Shown: positions 29,832 to 40,118, numbered from the stretch's first letter. The stretch: DNA of 64,000 nucleotides from Massilia sp. UMI-21 (GCA_015277795.1 CP063848.1:1426001-1490000); one strand, 5' to 3'. Numbers and translations are program-made. The notes: generated by a model from the letters alone, not told the origin.

Positions 29832-29853
29832 AACATTTGATGAGGTTTCAATC

Positions 29854-30165
29854 ATGTACGCGGTCATAAAAACCGGTGGCAAGCAATACAAAGTTGTCGC
29901 TGGCGAAAAACTCAAAGTAGAACAGATACCTGCTGACATTGGTTCCGAACTCACCATCGATCAAGTTCTCGCGCTCGGCGCGGGCGACAGCATCAAGTTT
30001 GGTGCTCCGCTGGTCGAAGGTGCCTCGGTCCTGGTGAAAGTTGTTTCTCACGGTCGCCACGACAAGGTCCGCATCTTCAAGATGCGCCGTCGTAAGCACT
30101 ACCAGAAGCGTCAGGGCCATCGCCAGAACTTCACCGAAATCCAGGTGGTGTCGATCAACGGCTAA
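29854..30165 (+). CDS. rplU: 50S ribosomal protein L21
   Basis: This 103-residue L21 starts [20 protein letters not shown] and ends with the conserved rRNA-binding region [24 protein letters not shown] lies eight bases before the ATG. The frame is open upstream to 29599, but that segment is the promoter and leader. It is first in the rplU-rpmA unit, 42 bases before rpmA, with codon use typical of highly expressed genes. Confidence 0.98.
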   Translation: MYAVIKTGGKQYKVVAGEKLKVEQIPADIGSELTIDQVLALGAGDSIKFGAPLVEGASVLVKVVSHGRHDKVRIFKMRRRKHYQKRQGHRQNFTEIQVVSING

Positions 30166-30207
30166 TCCCGTTCGATTCACCAAGTTCATTCATCAAGGAG
30201 CAAATAA

Positions 30208-30480
30208 ATGGCACACAAAAAAGGTGGCGGTACTACCCGCAACGGCCGTGACTCAGAAAGCAAACGCCTCGGCGTGAAAGTCTACGGCGGCCAGGCGATC
30301 AACGCCGGCGGCATCATCATCCGTCAACGCGGCACCCCGGTGCGCGCTGGCACCAACGTCGGCACCGGCAAGGATCACACCCTGTTCGCGCTGGTCGACG
30401 GTACCGTCAAGTTCGTCAAGCAAGGCGTCGGCTCGAAGCAGTTCGTGACCGTCGTTGCTAACGAAGCAGTCGCTGCTTAA
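30208..30480 (+). CDS. rpmA: 50S ribosomal protein L27
   Basis: This 90-residue L27 starts [20 protein letters not shown], the usual N-terminal extension that reaches the peptidyl transferase centre. [19 protein letters not shown] follows. AAGGAG lies seven bases upstream. It is co-transcribed with rplU, and an intrinsic terminator lies between it and obgE. Confidence 0.98.
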   Translation: MAHKKGGGTTRNGRDSESKRLGVKVYGGQAINAGGIIIRQRGTPVRAGTNVGTGKDHTLFALVDGTVKFVKQGVGSKQFVTVVANEAVAA

Positions 30481-30538
30481 TAAGTAAGCACACGCGCCGC
30501 ATACGCGGCGCTCTTTGCAAGGCGCAAGCCTTCCATCG

Positions 30539-30567
30539 AAAGGCTCTGCCCACGGTAGAGCCTTTTT
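30539..30567 (+). terminator. Terminator between rpmA and obgE
   Basis: AAAGGCTCTGCC pairs with GGTAGAGCCTTT (12 pairs, one wobble, three-base loop) and the stem runs into TTTTT. It ends about 20 bases before the obgE start, so some read-through or a promoter within it probably feeds obgE. Confidence 0.85.
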
Positions 30568-30587
30568 AGTTTTTATCGGTCACCATC

Positions 30588-31700
30588 ATGAAGTTTATCG
30601 ACGAAGCAAGAATTGAAGTCATCGCCGGCGACGGCGGCAACGGGTGCGCCTCGTTCCGCCGCGAGAAGTTCCGCCCATTCGGCGGCCCGGACGGCGGCGA
30701 CGGCGGCAAGGGCGGCTCGATCTACGTGGTGGCCGACCGTAACATCAACACCCTGGTCGACTTCCGTTACTCGAAGACCCACCATGGACGCAACGGCGAA
30801 CCGGGCCGCGGCTCGGACTGCTACGGCAAGGGCGCCGAAGATGTCTACCTGCGCATGCCGGTCGGCACCCTGATCGTGGACGACGTCAACGGCGAAATCA
30901 TCGCCGACCTGATGGAACACGGCCAGACCGAACTGCTCGCCAAGGGCGGCGAGGGCGGCTGGGGCAACATCCACTTCAAGACCTCGACCAACCGCGCACC
31001 GCGCCAGAAGACCGAGGGCAAGGAAGGCGAGCGCCGCACCCTGCGCCTGGAGCTGAAGGTGCTGGCCGACGTCGGCCTGCTGGGCATGCCGAACGCCGGC
31101 AAGTCAACCTTCATCACGGCCGTCTCGAACGCCAAGCCGAAGATCGCCGACTACCCGTTCACCACCCTGCACCCGAACCTGGGCGTGGTGCGCGTGTCGC
31201 ACGAGAAGAGCTTCGTGATCGCCGACATCCCGGGCCTGATCGAGGGCGCCGCCGAAGGCGCGGGCCTGGGCCACCAGTTCCTGCGCCACCTGGCGCGTAC
31301 CGGCCTGCTGCTGCACATCGTCGACCTCTCGGGCTTCGATGAGAAAGCCGATCCGGTCAAGGAAGCCAAGGCCCTGGTCAAGGAGCTGGAAAAGTACGAC
31401 GAAGAGCTGCTGAACAAGCCGCGCTGGCTGGTGCTGAACAAGCTCGACGTGGTCGACGAATCCGAGCGCAAGAAGCGGGTGAAAGACTTCGTCAAGCGCA
31501 TGGCCTGGAAAGGGCCTGTGTTCGAGATCTCGGCACTGAACCGCGAAGGCTGCCAGGACCTGGTCAATGCGATCTACCTGCACCTGGAAGAGAAGCGCAC
31601 CAGCGAACACCGCGCCGAAGAGACAACGATGACCGAGGAAGCGCGCGGCATCAACTCGATCGACCCGGACGATCCGCGCTTCAAGATCATCGAAGAGTAA
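30588..31700 (+). CDS. obgE: Obg-family GTPase (ribosome assembly)
   Basis: This 370-residue protein has the glycine-rich Obg fold (residues 1-158, with [15 protein letters not shown] and [12 protein letters not shown]) and a G domain: G1 [11 protein letters not shown]3 DIPGL, G4 NKLD. It has the short acidic tail usual in betaproteobacteria. ObgE binds the 50S subunit and links ribosome maturation to growth and stress. It follows rpmA after a terminator and is followed closely by a small membrane gene and proB, matching the conserved order. Confidence 0.97.
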   Translation: MKFIDEARIEVIAGDGGNGCASFRREKFRPFGGPDGGDGGKGGSIYVVADRNINTLVDFRYSKTHHGRNGEPGRGSDCYGKGAEDVYLRMPVGTLIVDDVNGEIIADLMEHGQTELLAKGGEGGWGNIHFKTSTNRAPRQKTEGKEGERRTLRLELKVLADVGLLGMPNAGKSTFITAVSNAKPKIADYPFTTLHPNLGVVRVSHEKSFVIADIPGLIEGAAEGAGLGHQFLRHLARTGLLLHIVDLSGFDEKADPVKEAKALVKELEKYDEELLNKPRWLVLNKLDVVDESERKKRVKDFVKRMAWKGPVFEISALNREGCQDLVNAIYLHLEEKRTSEHRAEETTMTEEARGINSIDPDDPRFKIIEE

Positions 31701-31709
31701 GGCGTCAAC

Positions 31710-32120
31710 TTGGCTGCGGCTGCGCTGAACCGCGGCTGGCTGCGCGGCCAGCTGCTGCAACTCGTCGCCACCGCCAGTTCGCTGGCGGCCCTGGCGGCCA
31801 TGCTCGATCCCGACCGTATCGCGTCGGCGATGGGCATCTTTCTCGTCGGCGTGAACGGCTACAGCCAGTTCTACGCCGTCTACGTGGGCATGCGCCTCGC
31901 TACCGCGATGCTGGCGCTGCTGGCAGCGAGACAGGGCGACCAGCCCCTGCTCGTCGACCTCACCGCATTGTTCCTCCTGGCCCAACCGGCCGGGCGCCTG
32001 GTCGCGGCTTTCGCGATCGGATTGCCGAAGGGGGTATTATTAGCAGTCTGCGCGGTCGAGTTGTTGGCAGGACTTTCCCTGCTGGCCTTACGGCCGCGAG
32101 GAAAATTCCTGTCGCCATGA
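31710..32120 (+). CDS. Small membrane protein (DUF4345-like)
   Basis: This protein of about 136 residues has four hydrophobic segments and no catalytic motif. The segment [19 protein letters not shown] and a later [14 protein letters not shown] are reminiscent of DUF4345 proteins, but the match is only by eye. The likely start is TTG at 31710, nine bases after the obgE stop, with AAGG upstream. Its TGA overlaps the proB ATG as ATGA, so it is part of the obgE-proB transcript. Function unknown. Confidence 0.7.
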   Translation: MAAAALNRGWLRGQLLQLVATASSLAALAAMLDPDRIASAMGIFLVGVNGYSQFYAVYVGMRLATAMLALLAARQGDQPLLVDLTALFLLAQPAGRLVAAFAIGLPKGVLLAVCAVELLAGLSLLALRPRGKFLSP

Positions 32121-33247
32121 CCTCAGCTCATCATTCAACGCTCCAGCAAGCCTCCCGCATCATCGTCAAGGTCGGTTCCTCGCTCGTCACGGACGAAGGC
32201 AGGGGCCTGGACCACACCGCCATCGCCCGCTGGGCCTTCCAGATCGCCGCCTTGCGCGCCCTTGGCAAGGAGGTCGTGCTGGTGTCGTCGGGCGCGATCG
32301 CCGAAGGCATGCTGCGCCTCGGCTTCGCCGCCCGTCCCACCGACATCCACGAACTGCAGGCCTGCGCCGCTTGCGGCCAGATGGGCCTGGCGCAGATCTA
32401 CGAGACCAGTTTCCGCAGCCACGGCATCCAGACCGCCCAGGTACTGCTCACCCATGCCGACCTGGCCGACCGCGAACGCTACCTGAACGCACGCTCCACG
32501 CTCACCACTCTGCTGCGCCTGGGCGTGGTGCCGATCATCAACGAGAACGACACCGTCGTCACCGACGAGATCAAGTTCGGCGACAACGACACCCTGGGCG
32601 CGCTGGTGGCGAACCTGATCGAAGCCGATGTGCTGGCGATCCTCACCGACCAGCGCGGCCTGTTCTCCGCCGACCCGCGCAAGGACCCGCACGCGCGCCT
32701 GATCGACCAGGCGCAGGCGGGCGACCCGGCGCTGGAGGCGATGGCCGGCGGCGCCGGCTCCAGCCTGGGGCGCGGCGGCATGCTGACCAAGGTACTGGCG
32801 GCCAGGCGCGCGGCGCGCTCGGGCGCCCACACCATCATCGCCTGGGGCCGCGAGGATAACGTGCTCACCCGCCTGGCCGCCGGCGAAGCGATCGGCACCC
32901 AGCTGCTCGCCCCGACCGGGCGCCTGACCGCGCGCCGCCAGTGGATGATCGACCACCTGCACACGACCGGCGAAGTCGTGATCGATGCCGGCGCGGTGCA
33001 AAAGCTCACTCGCGAAGGCAAGTCGCTGTTGCCGATCGGCGTGGTCGCGGTGCGCGGCGAATTCGGACGCGGGCAGGTGATCACCTGCATCGACGAGGCG
33101 GGCAAGCCGCTGGCGCGCGGGCTCACCAACTACACCAGCAGCGAAGTGCGGCGCATCATGCGTCATTCGTCGGCCGAGATCGAGCGGATCCTGGGCTATG
33201 TCGAAGGACCGGAACTGGTGCACCGCGATAACATGGTGTTGCTCTGA
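32117..33247 (+). CDS. proB: Glutamate 5-kinase
   Basis: This 376-residue enzyme catalyses the first step of proline synthesis, ATP-dependent phosphorylation of glutamate. It has an amino acid kinase domain ([11 protein letters not shown] near the start; [20 protein letters not shown]) and a C-terminal PUA domain (about residues 280-370, [13 protein letters not shown]). The start overlaps the stop of the upstream membrane gene (ATGA). proA is not in the window. Feedback inhibition by proline is usual for the family. Confidence 0.97.
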   Translation: MTSAHHSTLQQASRIIVKVGSSLVTDEGRGLDHTAIARWAFQIAALRALGKEVVLVSSGAIAEGMLRLGFAARPTDIHELQACAACGQMGLAQIYETSFRSHGIQTAQVLLTHADLADRERYLNARSTLTTLLRLGVVPIINENDTVVTDEIKFGDNDTLGALVANLIEADVLAILTDQRGLFSADPRKDPHARLIDQAQAGDPALEAMAGGAGSSLGRGGMLTKVLAARRAARSGAHTIIAWGREDNVLTRLAAGEAIGTQLLAPTGRLTARRQWMIDHLHTTGEVVIDAGAVQKLTREGKSLLPIGVVAVRGEFGRGQVITCIDEAGKPLARGLTNYTSSEVRRIMRHSSAEIERILGYVEGPELVHRDNMVLL

Positions 33248-33396
33248 GGCTAAGCTGGATATGTTGCTATATGGATACACTTTCTTTGGGCGCCCGCATC
33301 GTCAAATCACATAAATTTTGCCTTGCGGATACAAAATCTTTAGACTTGAGGAAATTAAATACGTATTGACAACCCTGCCCCGATCTGTGAGCCATT

Positions 33397-34977
33397 ATGA
33401 AACTCAGCCGTAAGCTTCCCCTTGGCTTTGCAGCCGTCACCCTGCTCGTCGCCTGCGCCGGGTTCTTCGGCATGAGCCAGATGAATCGTGCGCTCGACAC
33501 CTCCAACGACGCGGTCAGCCAGTCGGGCCATGCCCAGCGTGTCGGAGGCCTGCTGTCGCGTTTCCGCCTGCAGACCCAGGAATGGAAAAACACGCTCTTG
33601 CGCGGCAAGGACGAGGAACAGCGCAACAAGTACTGGAGCGCGTTCCAGAAGCACGAAACCGAGGTCGCCGCTGAAGCGAAGGGCCTGATTGCTGCGCTGC
33701 CGGCTGGCGAAGTGCGCGAGCTCTTGACCCGCTTCGCGAGCGCGCATGCGAAGATGGGCGAGGGCTATCGCCGCGGGTTTGCCGACTTCAGCAGCGCCGA
33801 ATTCGACGCCGGCGCCGGTGACCGGGCTGTCAAGGGCATGGACCGGACACCCGCCGAACTGCTGGAACAGGCCGAGAACGCGATGTCGAAACAGGCGGTC
33901 GCGACAGTTGTCGAGGCCGAGGCCGTCGGCGAGCGGGCCACGCTGCTGAGCTACAGCCTGATGTTGCTGGGCGCGGTGGCTGCGGTGGTCGCCGGCGCGC
34001 TGGTGTCGCGTTCGATCACCCGTCCGATCGAAGATGCCGTCGAAGCGGCGCAAAGCGTCGCCGCGGGCGACCTGCGCACCCTCATCGAGGTACGCGGCAA
34101 TGATGAAACCGGGCAGTTGCTGCAGGCGCTGAATGACATGACGGGCAGCCTGCAGGCCATCGTGGCCCAGGTGCGCAGCGGTACCGAAACCATCGCCGTG
34201 GCTTCCGATGAAATTGCGCACGGCAATGCCGACCTGTCGCGCCGCACCGAGCAGCAGGCAGGCGCGATCGAGGAAACGGCCTCCTCGATGGAGGAGCTCA
34301 CCGCCACGGTGCAGCGCAATGCCGAGAGCGCTCAGCAGGCCAGCATGTTCGCGATCTCGGCGTGCGAAGTGGCATCCAAAGGCGGCAACATGGTCGAGCA
34401 GGTGGTCGGCACCATGGCCTCGATCAGCGATTCATCGCGCAAGATCGTCGACATCATCAGCGTCATCGACGGCATCGCCTTCCAGACCAACATCCTGGCG
34501 CTGAACGCAGCGGTCGAAGCTGCGCGGGCGGGCGAGCAGGGCCGCGGCTTCGCCGTGGTGGCGGGCGAGGTGCGCAACCTGGCGCAGCGTTCCGCCACGG
34601 CGGCCAAGGAAATCAAGGAGCTGATCAACGATTCGGTGCAGCGCGTCGACGCCGGCAACCGCCTGGTGGGCGAGGCCGGCGCCACCATGGGCGACATCGT
34701 CACCAGCGTGCGCCGCGTGATGGACATCATCGCCGAGATCAGCACCGCCAGCGCCGAGCAGGGCGCGGGCATTGCGCAGGTTAACGTGGCGGTCGGCGAA
34801 ATGGACACCGCCACCCAGCAGAACGCGGCCCTGGTGGAAGAAGCCGCGGCGGCGGCGGAGTCGCTGCGCGAACAGACGCAGGCACTGAACGAGGTGGTCG
34901 CGGTGTTCAAGCTGGCGCATGCGGGCGAAGGGCGCAAGGTGATCGGCCTGCGCGCCCCGCCACGCCTTGCCGCCTAG
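33397..34977 (+). CDS. Methyl-accepting chemotaxis protein
   Basis: This 526-residue Tsr/Tar-type transducer has TM1 at about residues 8-28, a small periplasmic four-helix-bundle-like domain (30-185), TM2 (about 188-208), HAMP (210-262) and a long cytoplasmic signalling coiled coil. The highly conserved hairpin tip is [20 protein letters not shown], followed by [18 protein letters not shown]. It should signal via CheW/CheA to the flagellar motor. The ligand is unknown. It stands alone, 149 bases after proB; no clear sigma-28 promoter was found upstream. It lacks the C-terminal CheR-binding pentapeptide. Confidence 0.95.
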   Translation: MKLSRKLPLGFAAVTLLVACAGFFGMSQMNRALDTSNDAVSQSGHAQRVGGLLSRFRLQTQEWKNTLLRGKDEEQRNKYWSAFQKHETEVAAEAKGLIAALPAGEVRELLTRFASAHAKMGEGYRRGFADFSSAEFDAGAGDRAVKGMDRTPAELLEQAENAMSKQAVATVVEAEAVGERATLLSYSLMLLGAVAAVVAGALVSRSITRPIEDAVEAAQSVAAGDLRTLIEVRGNDETGQLLQALNDMTGSLQAIVAQVRSGTETIAVASDEIAHGNADLSRRTEQQAGAIEETASSMEELTATVQRNAESAQQASMFAISACEVASKGGNMVEQVVGTMASISDSSRKIVDIISVIDGIAFQTNILALNAAVEAARAGEQGRGFAVVAGEVRNLAQRSATAAKEIKELINDSVQRVDAGNRLVGEAGATMGDIVTSVRRVMDIIAEISTASAEQGAGIAQVNVAVGEMDTATQQNAALVEEAAAAAESLREQTQALNEVVAVFKLAHAGEGRKVIGLRAPPRLAA

Positions 34978-35001
34978 GCGCCCAGGCATCTAGGCGCTTT
35001 T
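34976..35001 (+). terminator. Possible terminator after the chemoreceptor gene
   Basis: AGGCGCC (34976-34982) can pair with GGCGCTT (34993-34999) with one G-T pair, ending in TTTT. The stem overlaps the stop codon region. Modest strength. Confidence 0.45.
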
Positions 35002-35066
35002 AGCGTCGAGCAACATTCATCCATGCCTCGTTCGCGACAGCACAAACGCGGCCCGGCCGATGCGGC

Positions 35067-35750
35067 CTAACCGGGTTGCGCCGCCAGGTCGGCGGCCGGG
35101 TCCATCACCCCGGCGGGCGCCGGGGTCTTGTCCTTGAACTCGCACAGGTCACTGATCAGGCAGTTCCAGCACTTCGGTTTGCGCGCCACGCAGGTGTAGC
35201 GGCCGTGCAGGATCAGCCAGTGATGGGCATCGTGAAGAAAATCCCTGGGCACGAACCTGAGCAGCTTCTGTTCGACGATGTCGACGTTCTTGCCCGGTGC
35301 GATCCTGGTGCGGTTCGCGACCCGGAAGATGTGGGTGTCGACCGCCATGGTCGGCTCACCGAAGGCGGTATTGAGCACCACGTTGGCGGTCTTGCGGCCC
35401 ACGCCCGGCAGGGCTTCCAGCGCTTCACGCTCGCGCGGCACCTCGCCGCCGAACTGGTCGACCAGGATTCGGCAGGTGGCGAGCACGTTCCTGGCCTTGT
35501 TGTTGTACAGGCCGATGGTCGAGATGTACGACTTGAGCTCGTCCAGTCCCAGGTCGAGCATGGCCTGGGGCGTGTTCGCCACCGCATACAGGCGGCGCGT
35601 GGCCTTGTTGACGCCGACGTCGGTCGACTGCGCCGACAGCAGCACCGCGATCAGGAGTTCGAAGGGCGAGCCGAATTCGAGCTCGGTGGTCGGCTTCGGG
35701 TTGGCGGCGCGAAAACGCGTGAAGATTTCTAGACGCTTGGCGGGATTCAT
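35067..35750 (-). CDS. nth: Endonuclease III (DNA glycosylase/AP lyase)
   Basis: This 227-residue base-excision enzyme removes oxidised pyrimidines. The helix-hairpin-helix LPGVGRKTANVVLNTAFG contains the nucleophilic Lys, the catalytic Asp is in AVDTHIFRV, and the [4Fe-4S] ligands follow the C-X6-C-X2-C-X5-C pattern in CVARKPKCWNCLISDLC. It lies nine bases after the rsxB-like gene on the same strand, a neighbourhood that recalls the E. coli rsx-nth operon. Confidence 0.96.
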   Translation of the reverse strand: MNPAKRLEIFTRFRAANPKPTTELEFGSPFELLIAVLLSAQSTDVGVNKATRRLYAVANTPQAMLDLGLDELKSYISTIGLYNNKARNVLATCRILVDQFGGEVPREREALEALPGVGRKTANVVLNTAFGEPTMAVDTHIFRVANRTRIAPGKNVDIVEQKLLRFVPRDFLHDAHHWLILHGRYTCVARKPKCWNCLISDLCEFKDKTPAPAGVMDPAADLAAQPG

Positions 35751-35759
35751 TCGTTTTGC

Positions 35760-36440
35760 TCAGGTTTTATCGGGCCCGTTGCCGGCTGCCTTCTGGCGCG
35801 CGCGCTCGATCGCGGCGGCGATGATGGCGCGCTTGCGCTCTTTCTCCGCCAGCTCTTCCGGCGTGTTGGCGGCTTCCGCCGTCACCGCGCGCATCTTTTC
35901 CAGCGCCTTGGCGGCCAGGCGGGCCTCGTTCTCTTCGCGCTCGCGGCGCAGGCGCGCGGTGCGGAAGTCGTGGCGGCTGCGTGCCGCGTCGGCGGCTTCC
36001 TGCGACCACGCGTCCCAGCCGGTGCGTTCGCCGGTCACCGGGACCATCGCGATGCAGTCGACCGGGCAGGGCGCCACGCACAGGTCGCAGCCGGTGCACA
36101 GGCTCGGCAGGATGGTATGCATCTGCTTGGCGGCGCCCAGGATGGCATCCACGGGGCAGGCCTGGATGCACAGCGTGCAGCCGATGCAGAGCGACTCGTC
36201 GATGAAGGCGACCGGGCGCGGGCGCTCGATGCCGTTGGCCGGATTGATCGGGATCACCGGCCGGCCGGTGACGCTGGACAAGCGGCGCACGCCCTCGATG
36301 CCGCCGGGCGGGCACTGGTTGATCTCGGCTTCGCCGCAGGCGATCGCTTCGGCATACGGGCGGCATGCGGGATAGCCGCATTTGGTGCATTGCGTCTGCG
36401 GAAGTACGTCTTCGATCTGGTCGGCGAGGGTCTTGGTCAC
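35760..36440 (-). CDS. rsxB: RsxB/RnfB-type electron transport Fe-S protein
   Basis: This 226-residue protein has an N-terminal Fe-S cluster motif ([16 protein letters not shown] and NQCPPGG) and two 4Fe-4S ferredoxin repeats ([16 protein letters not shown] and [16 protein letters not shown]). A charged helical tail (about 150-226) follows. The N-terminal membrane anchor of E. coli RsxB is absent and no other rnf/rsx subunits are nearby, so it probably acts as a soluble electron carrier. It lies directly upstream of nth, whose Fe-S cluster or redox state it might serve; that is speculative. Confidence 0.9.
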   Translation of the reverse strand: MTKTLADQIEDVLPQTQCTKCGYPACRPYAEAIACGEAEINQCPPGGIEGVRRLSSVTGRPVIPINPANGIERPRPVAFIDESLCIGCTLCIQACPVDAILGAAKQMHTILPSLCTGCDLCVAPCPVDCIAMVPVTGERTGWDAWSQEAADAARSRHDFRTARLRREREENEARLAAKALEKMRAVTAEAANTPEELAEKERKRAIIAAAIERARQKAAGNGPDKT

Positions 36441-36606
36441 GGTGCGGAGGCGGGCAATGAAAGCCGGCGGTCAAAGCCGACATTATCCGCCAAAAGACGG
36501 GGCGGTGCGAAATTGCCATCACCGCTGGGAGTGTGCGTGCTGGAGCGAACAGACCGGCGCGCGTGCGCGTGATGTACTGGGGCCTCGACGCTGAAGAGGA
36601 GCACAC

Positions 36607-36939
36607 ATGAACAAATTCATCGTTCCGCTGCTGGCCGCCGCGGTGCTGGCCGGTGGCGCCGCGGCCCAGGTGCACGAGCGCGGCGAACAGGAGGCCCGCG
36701 TGCAGCAGGCCAAAGCGATCCAGGCCGGGCCCTATCGCAGCGTGCAGGCCAGCGGCCGGCTCAAGCGCGGCGAGCAGCTGCCGCCGCGCTACCGGGCACA
36801 TAACTACGTGGTGGAGGACTGGAAGGCGCAGCGCCTGACCGAACCGCCGCCCGGGCACCAGTGGGTGCGGGCGGGCAGCGACTATGCCTTGGTGGCGATC
36901 GCGACCGGGGAGGTGCAGCAGGTGCTGGTGCGCAGGTGA
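36607..36939 (+). CDS. RcnB-family periplasmic protein
   Basis: This 110-residue protein has a signal peptide (MNKFIVPLLAAAVLAGGAAA, cleavage near residue 21). The conserved RcnB pattern follows: LPPRYRAHNYVVEDWKAQRL, then PPGHQWVRAGSDYALVAIATG. E. coli RcnB is linked to nickel/cobalt homeostasis, but most homologues are of unknown role. GAGGAG lies upstream of the ATG. It stands alone and converges with phaZ across a shared terminator. Confidence 0.85.
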   Translation: MNKFIVPLLAAAVLAGGAAAQVHERGEQEARVQQAKAIQAGPYRSVQASGRLKRGEQLPPRYRAHNYVVEDWKAQRLTEPPPGHQWVRAGSDYALVAIATGEVQQVLVRR

Positions 36940-36960
36940 GAGCCGCGTGCCCGCAACAAA

Positions 36961-36990
36961 AAAAATGCCGGAGCAAGCTCCGGCATTTTT
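36961..36990. terminator. Bidirectional terminator between the RcnB-like gene and phaZ
   Basis: AAAAATGCCGGAG pairs with CTCCGGCATTTTT over 13 bases around CAAG, with A- and T-runs on the two sides. It lies 21 bases after the + strand gene and 7 bases after the phaZ stop. Confidence 0.9.
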
Positions 36991-36997
36991 ACGTCAA

Positions 36998-38233
36998 TCA
37001 CGCATGCTTGCGGATAAACTCCCCGATCTTCGGGCAGATGATTTCGCGCCAGCGGCGGCCCGAGAAGATGCCGTAGTGGCCGCATTTCGGCGCCACGAAG
37101 TCCTGCTGCATGTCCTTCGGAATGCCGCTGCACAGGTCGTGCGCCGCCTGGGTCTGGCCCAGGCCCGAGATGTCGTCCAGCTCGCCCTCGACGGTGAACA
37201 GCGCCACCGTCTTGATGTCCTGCGGACGCACCAGCTGGCCGCCGACTTCCCAGGTGCCTTTCGGCAGGCGGTGTTCCTGGAACACGGTCTTGATGGTCTC
37301 GAGGTAGTACTCGGCCGGCATGTCGAGCACGGCGTTGTACTCGTCGTAGAACTGGCGGTGCGACTCGGCCGAGTCGTCGTCGCCGCGCACCAGGTGCTGG
37401 TAGAACTCGCGGTGGCTCTGGGCGTGGCGGCCCGGGTTCATCGCGATGAAGCCGGCATGCTGCAGGAAGCCCGGATAGACCTTGCGGCCGAAGCCGGGGT
37501 AGTTGCCCGGCACCGAATAGATCACGGTGTTTTCGAACCACGAGAAGGGTTTTTCGATCGCCAGGTCGTTGACCGCGGTGGGCGACTTGCGCGGGTCGAT
37601 CGGGCCGCCCATCATCGTCATCGTCTTCGGCAGCTTCGGATCCTTGTTGGTCGCCATCAGCGAGATCGCGGCCAGCACCGGCACGGTCGGCTGGCACACC
37701 GAGATCACGTGCACGTCCGGGCCGAGGTGGCGGATGAAGTCCTGGACGTAGTAGATGTAGTCGTCGAGGTGGAACGGACCGCTCGAGAGCGGCACCATGC
37801 GGGCGTCGATCCAGTCGGTGACATAGACGTCGTGCTCGACCAGCAGGGCGCGCACGGTGTCGCGCAGCAGGGTCGCGTGGTGGCCCGACAGCGGCGCCAC
37901 CAGCAACACCGTCGGCTGCTTCAGGGCGGCGAATTCCTTGTCGCTCAGGGCTTTCTTGAAGTGGCGGAGCTCGCAGAATGGCTTGTCGAGCACCGTGCGC
38001 TCGATGATGCCGACCTCGGCATCCTTGATGGAGACGCTCTTGATGCCGAATGCCGGCTTTTCGTAATCCTTCCCGAGACGGTACATCAACTCGTAACCGG
38101 CAGCGATGCGCTGCGAGAACGGGGTGTGCGCAAATGGCGAAACAGGGTTCGAGAACAGTTTCGAGGACGCATCTGCCCACTGCATCAGCGGGGTCAGGAA
38201 GGAGCGTTGCATCTCGTGCAGTTGGTAAAGCAT
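36998..38233 (-). CDS. phaZ: Intracellular polyhydroxyalkanoate depolymerase
   Basis: This 411-residue protein of the intracellular PhaZ family degrades PHB granules. It has an alpha/beta-hydrolase core with the Cys nucleophile at residue 180 in VISVCQPTVP, equivalent to Cys183 of Cupriavidus PhaZa1, and a conserved His near the end (PKCGHYGIFSGRRW). The frame extends eleven codons further, but AAGGA seven bases before the ATG at 38233 sets the start. A TATAAT box lies about 70 bases upstream. The PHA-system gene at 42316 supports PHA storage in this organism. Confidence 0.94.
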   Translation of the reverse strand: MLYQLHEMQRSFLTPLMQWADASSKLFSNPVSPFAHTPFSQRIAAGYELMYRLGKDYEKPAFGIKSVSIKDAEVGIIERTVLDKPFCELRHFKKALSDKEFAALKQPTVLLVAPLSGHHATLLRDTVRALLVEHDVYVTDWIDARMVPLSSGPFHLDDYIYYVQDFIRHLGPDVHVISVCQPTVPVLAAISLMATNKDPKLPKTMTMMGGPIDPRKSPTAVNDLAIEKPFSWFENTVIYSVPGNYPGFGRKVYPGFLQHAGFIAMNPGRHAQSHREFYQHLVRGDDDSAESHRQFYDEYNAVLDMPAEYYLETIKTVFQEHRLPKGTWEVGGQLVRPQDIKTVALFTVEGELDDISGLGQTQAAHDLCSGIPKDMQQDFVAPKCGHYGIFSGRRWREIICPKIGEFIRKHA

Positions 38234-38302
38234 AAATAATTCCTTCGGATAGACTGGGCGTCGCAACCGCCGATGTTTTCAGCGCGTGCATGCTCTCAAT
38301 CA

Positions 38303-38308
38303 ATTATA
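38303..38308 (-). promoter_or_regulatory. Candidate -10 box of phaZ
   Basis: A perfect TATAAT on the - strand lies about 70 bases before the phaZ ATG in an AT-rich stretch. No good -35 is seen at 16-18 bases; TTTCCA lies slightly too far upstream. Confidence 0.5.
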
Positions 38309-38485
38309 GGGGATAGTGATTTACTTGTGGAAACAGTCGTTTTCACTTCCCTGTGTTCACAGTTCACTTGTAGCATATTTGTGCAAATCCTTTCGGTGAA
38401 CCGCCCCACATAAGCGGGTAGGCCGTGTCCGACAGCGGCTTGCGTTGCGCCGTACAAACTGAACGGCGCGCCGGGCGCAGCCATG

Positions 38486-38521
38486 AAAAATGCCGCCGGG
38501 CTTGCGCCGGGCGGCATTTTT
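38486..38521 (-). terminator. Terminator after the ferredoxin reductase gene
   Basis: AAAAATGCCGCC pairs with GGCGGCATTTTT over 12 bases, with A- and T-runs on both sides. It lies about 70 bases after the stop of the - strand oxidoreductase gene. Confidence 0.8.
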
Positions 38522-38588
38522 ACCACATGCTTCCATGCAGGATGTCTGACAATCCCCGAGGGCGCAGCCGTCGGGGCATCTGGACGTC

Positions 38589-39686
38589 TTAGTCGAAGAC
38601 CGGGGTCTCGACGCCGAGGATCTTGTGCAGCTTCGGCGAAGTGGTCGTGTACTGCATGTGGATCTTCTTGTCCGGGAAGATGTAGGGCGCGGCGCCGAAG
38701 GCGGCCAGCGCGGCTTCGTGGAAGCCCGACAGGATCAGCTTCTTCTTGCCGGGGTAGGTGTTGATGTCGCCCACGGCGAAGATGCCCGGCACGTTGGTCT
38801 CGAACTTCTCGGTGTCCACCACCTTGAGCTGCTTGCGCTCGATGTCCAGGCCCCACTCGGCGATCGGGCCCAGCTTCGGCGACAGGCCGAAGAACACCAG
38901 CAGCATGTCCAGCGGCACGCGGCGGGTGACGCCGTCGGCGCCGGTGACCTTCACTTCGCTCAGCTGGCCGGCCTTCTCTTCGAAACCGGTGACCTGGCCG
39001 ATGATCAGCTGCATCTCGTATTCGTCGCACAGGGCCTTCATCTTGGCCACCGAGGCCGGCGCGGCGCGGAAGTCCTCACGGCGGTGCAGCAGCACCACCG
39101 ACTCGGCCTTGCCGACGAAGTTCAGCGCCCAGTCGAGGGCCGAGTCGCCGCCGCCGCAGATGACCAGGTTCTTGCCTTCGAACAGGACCGGATCCTTGAC
39201 GCGGTAGAACAGCTGGGTGCCGTCGAACTTTTCGAGTCCGTCGACCTTCATGGTGCGCGCCTGGAACGAGCCGACGCCGGCAGCGATGAAGATGGTCTTG
39301 GTGATGAAGCGCGTGCCGGTCGAGGTCTCGACGTTGAAGCGGCTGTCTTCGCGGCGCTGGACGGTGGTGACTTCCTGGCCCAGGTGGAAGGTCGGCTCGA
39401 ACGGCTCGATCTGCTTGAGCAGGTTGTCGGTCAGTTCCTGGCCGGTGCACACAGGCACGGCCGGGATGTCGTAGATCGGCTTGTCCGGGTACAGTTCCAC
39501 GCACTGGCCGCCGACGGCCGGCAGCGAGTCGATGACGTGGGCCTTGATCTCGAGGAGGCCGAGTTCGAAGACCTGGAACAGGCCGACCGGACCGGCGCCG
39601 ATGATCACGGCATCGGCGTCGATCGCGCCGGCGAACGAACTGTTGGGAGCGATGCTGCCCGCTTCGTGGGAGGCACTGATAGTCAT
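38589..39686 (-). CDS. Ferredoxin/flavodoxin--NADP+ reductase (thioredoxin reductase-like type)
   Basis: This 365-residue two-nucleotide-domain flavoprotein has an FAD site ([20 protein letters not shown]), an NAD(P) site ([18 protein letters not shown]) and a C-terminal FAD-contacting [18 protein letters not shown]. The CxxC redox pair of thioredoxin reductase is absent, as in TrxB-like ferredoxin-NADP reductases. Ferredoxin FdxA is encoded just upstream on the same strand (108 bases), so FdxA is the likely electron partner. An N-terminal extension of about 20 residues ([11 protein letters not shown]) is typical of burkholderial members. Confidence 0.9.
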   Translation of the reverse strand: MTISASHEAGSIAPNSSFAGAIDADAVIIGAGPVGLFQVFELGLLEIKAHVIDSLPAVGGQCVELYPDKPIYDIPAVPVCTGQELTDNLLKQIEPFEPTFHLGQEVTTVQRREDSRFNVETSTGTRFITKTIFIAAGVGSFQARTMKVDGLEKFDGTQLFYRVKDPVLFEGKNLVICGGGDSALDWALNFVGKAESVVLLHRREDFRAAPASVAKMKALCDEYEMQLIIGQVTGFEEKAGQLSEVKVTGADGVTRRVPLDMLLVFFGLSPKLGPIAEWGLDIERKQLKVVDTEKFETNVPGIFAVGDINTYPGKKKLILSGFHEAALAAFGAAPYIFPDKKIHMQYTTTSPKLHKILGVETPVFD

Positions 39687-39794
39687 GCGCTTAAATCCTG
39701 TGTTTTTTGGGTATGGGTGGAACGATGGCCGCTAGTGTGCCACGATTGACGAACCTGCGCCGGCCGGGCCCATGGCGGGCCCGGCCGGGAAGAA

Positions 39795-40118
39795 TCAGCG
39801 GGCCAGCTGGTCCAGCTTGTCCTTGACGTCTTTCCACTCATCCGCGTCGGGCAGGGCCGGCTTGGTCTTGGTAATCGACGGCCAGAAGCGCGACAGGTCG
39901 GCGTTGATCTTGATGAACTGCTGCTGGTCGGACGGCACGTCTTCTTCCGCGTAGATCGCGTTCACCGGGCACTCGGCCACGCAGACGGCGCAGTCGATGC
40001 ACTCGTCGGGGTCGATGGCGAGGAAATTCGGGCCTTCCCGGAAACAATCTACCGGGCATACATCGACGCAGTCGGTGTAGCGACAACGGATGCACGATTC
40101 GGTGACAACGTGGGTCAT
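39795..40118 (-). CDS. fdxA: Ferredoxin FdxA, 7Fe type
   Basis: This 107-residue protein begins [20 protein letters not shown]. The cysteine spacing C-x2-C-x4-C then CP ([18 protein letters not shown]) and [16 protein letters not shown] fits one [3Fe-4S] and one [4Fe-4S] cluster, with the long C-terminal tail of the Azotobacter FdI/FdxA group. AGGAC precedes the ATG at 40118; the upstream open frame is non-coding. It is encoded just before a ferredoxin-NADP reductase gene. Confidence 0.95.
   Translation of the reverse strand: MTHVVTESCIRCRYTDCVDVCPVDCFREGPNFLAIDPDECIDCAVCVAECPVNAIYAEEDVPSDQQQFIKINADLSRFWPSITKTKPALPDADEWKDVKDKLDQLAR

Larger units (their letters stand above)
38234..38588. other. 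Spacer: phaZ promoter region and a shared terminator
   Basis: This 355-base stretch holds the phaZ leader with a -10 box (38303-38308), an AT-rich segment to about 38400, and the terminator at 38486-38521. No gene was seen. Confidence 0.7.

Noticed and set aside
33302..33386. A sigma-28 promoter before the chemoreceptor gene
   Set aside because: TAAA/TCAA and GCCGATAA-like pieces occur, but the spacing is 19 instead of 15 bases.
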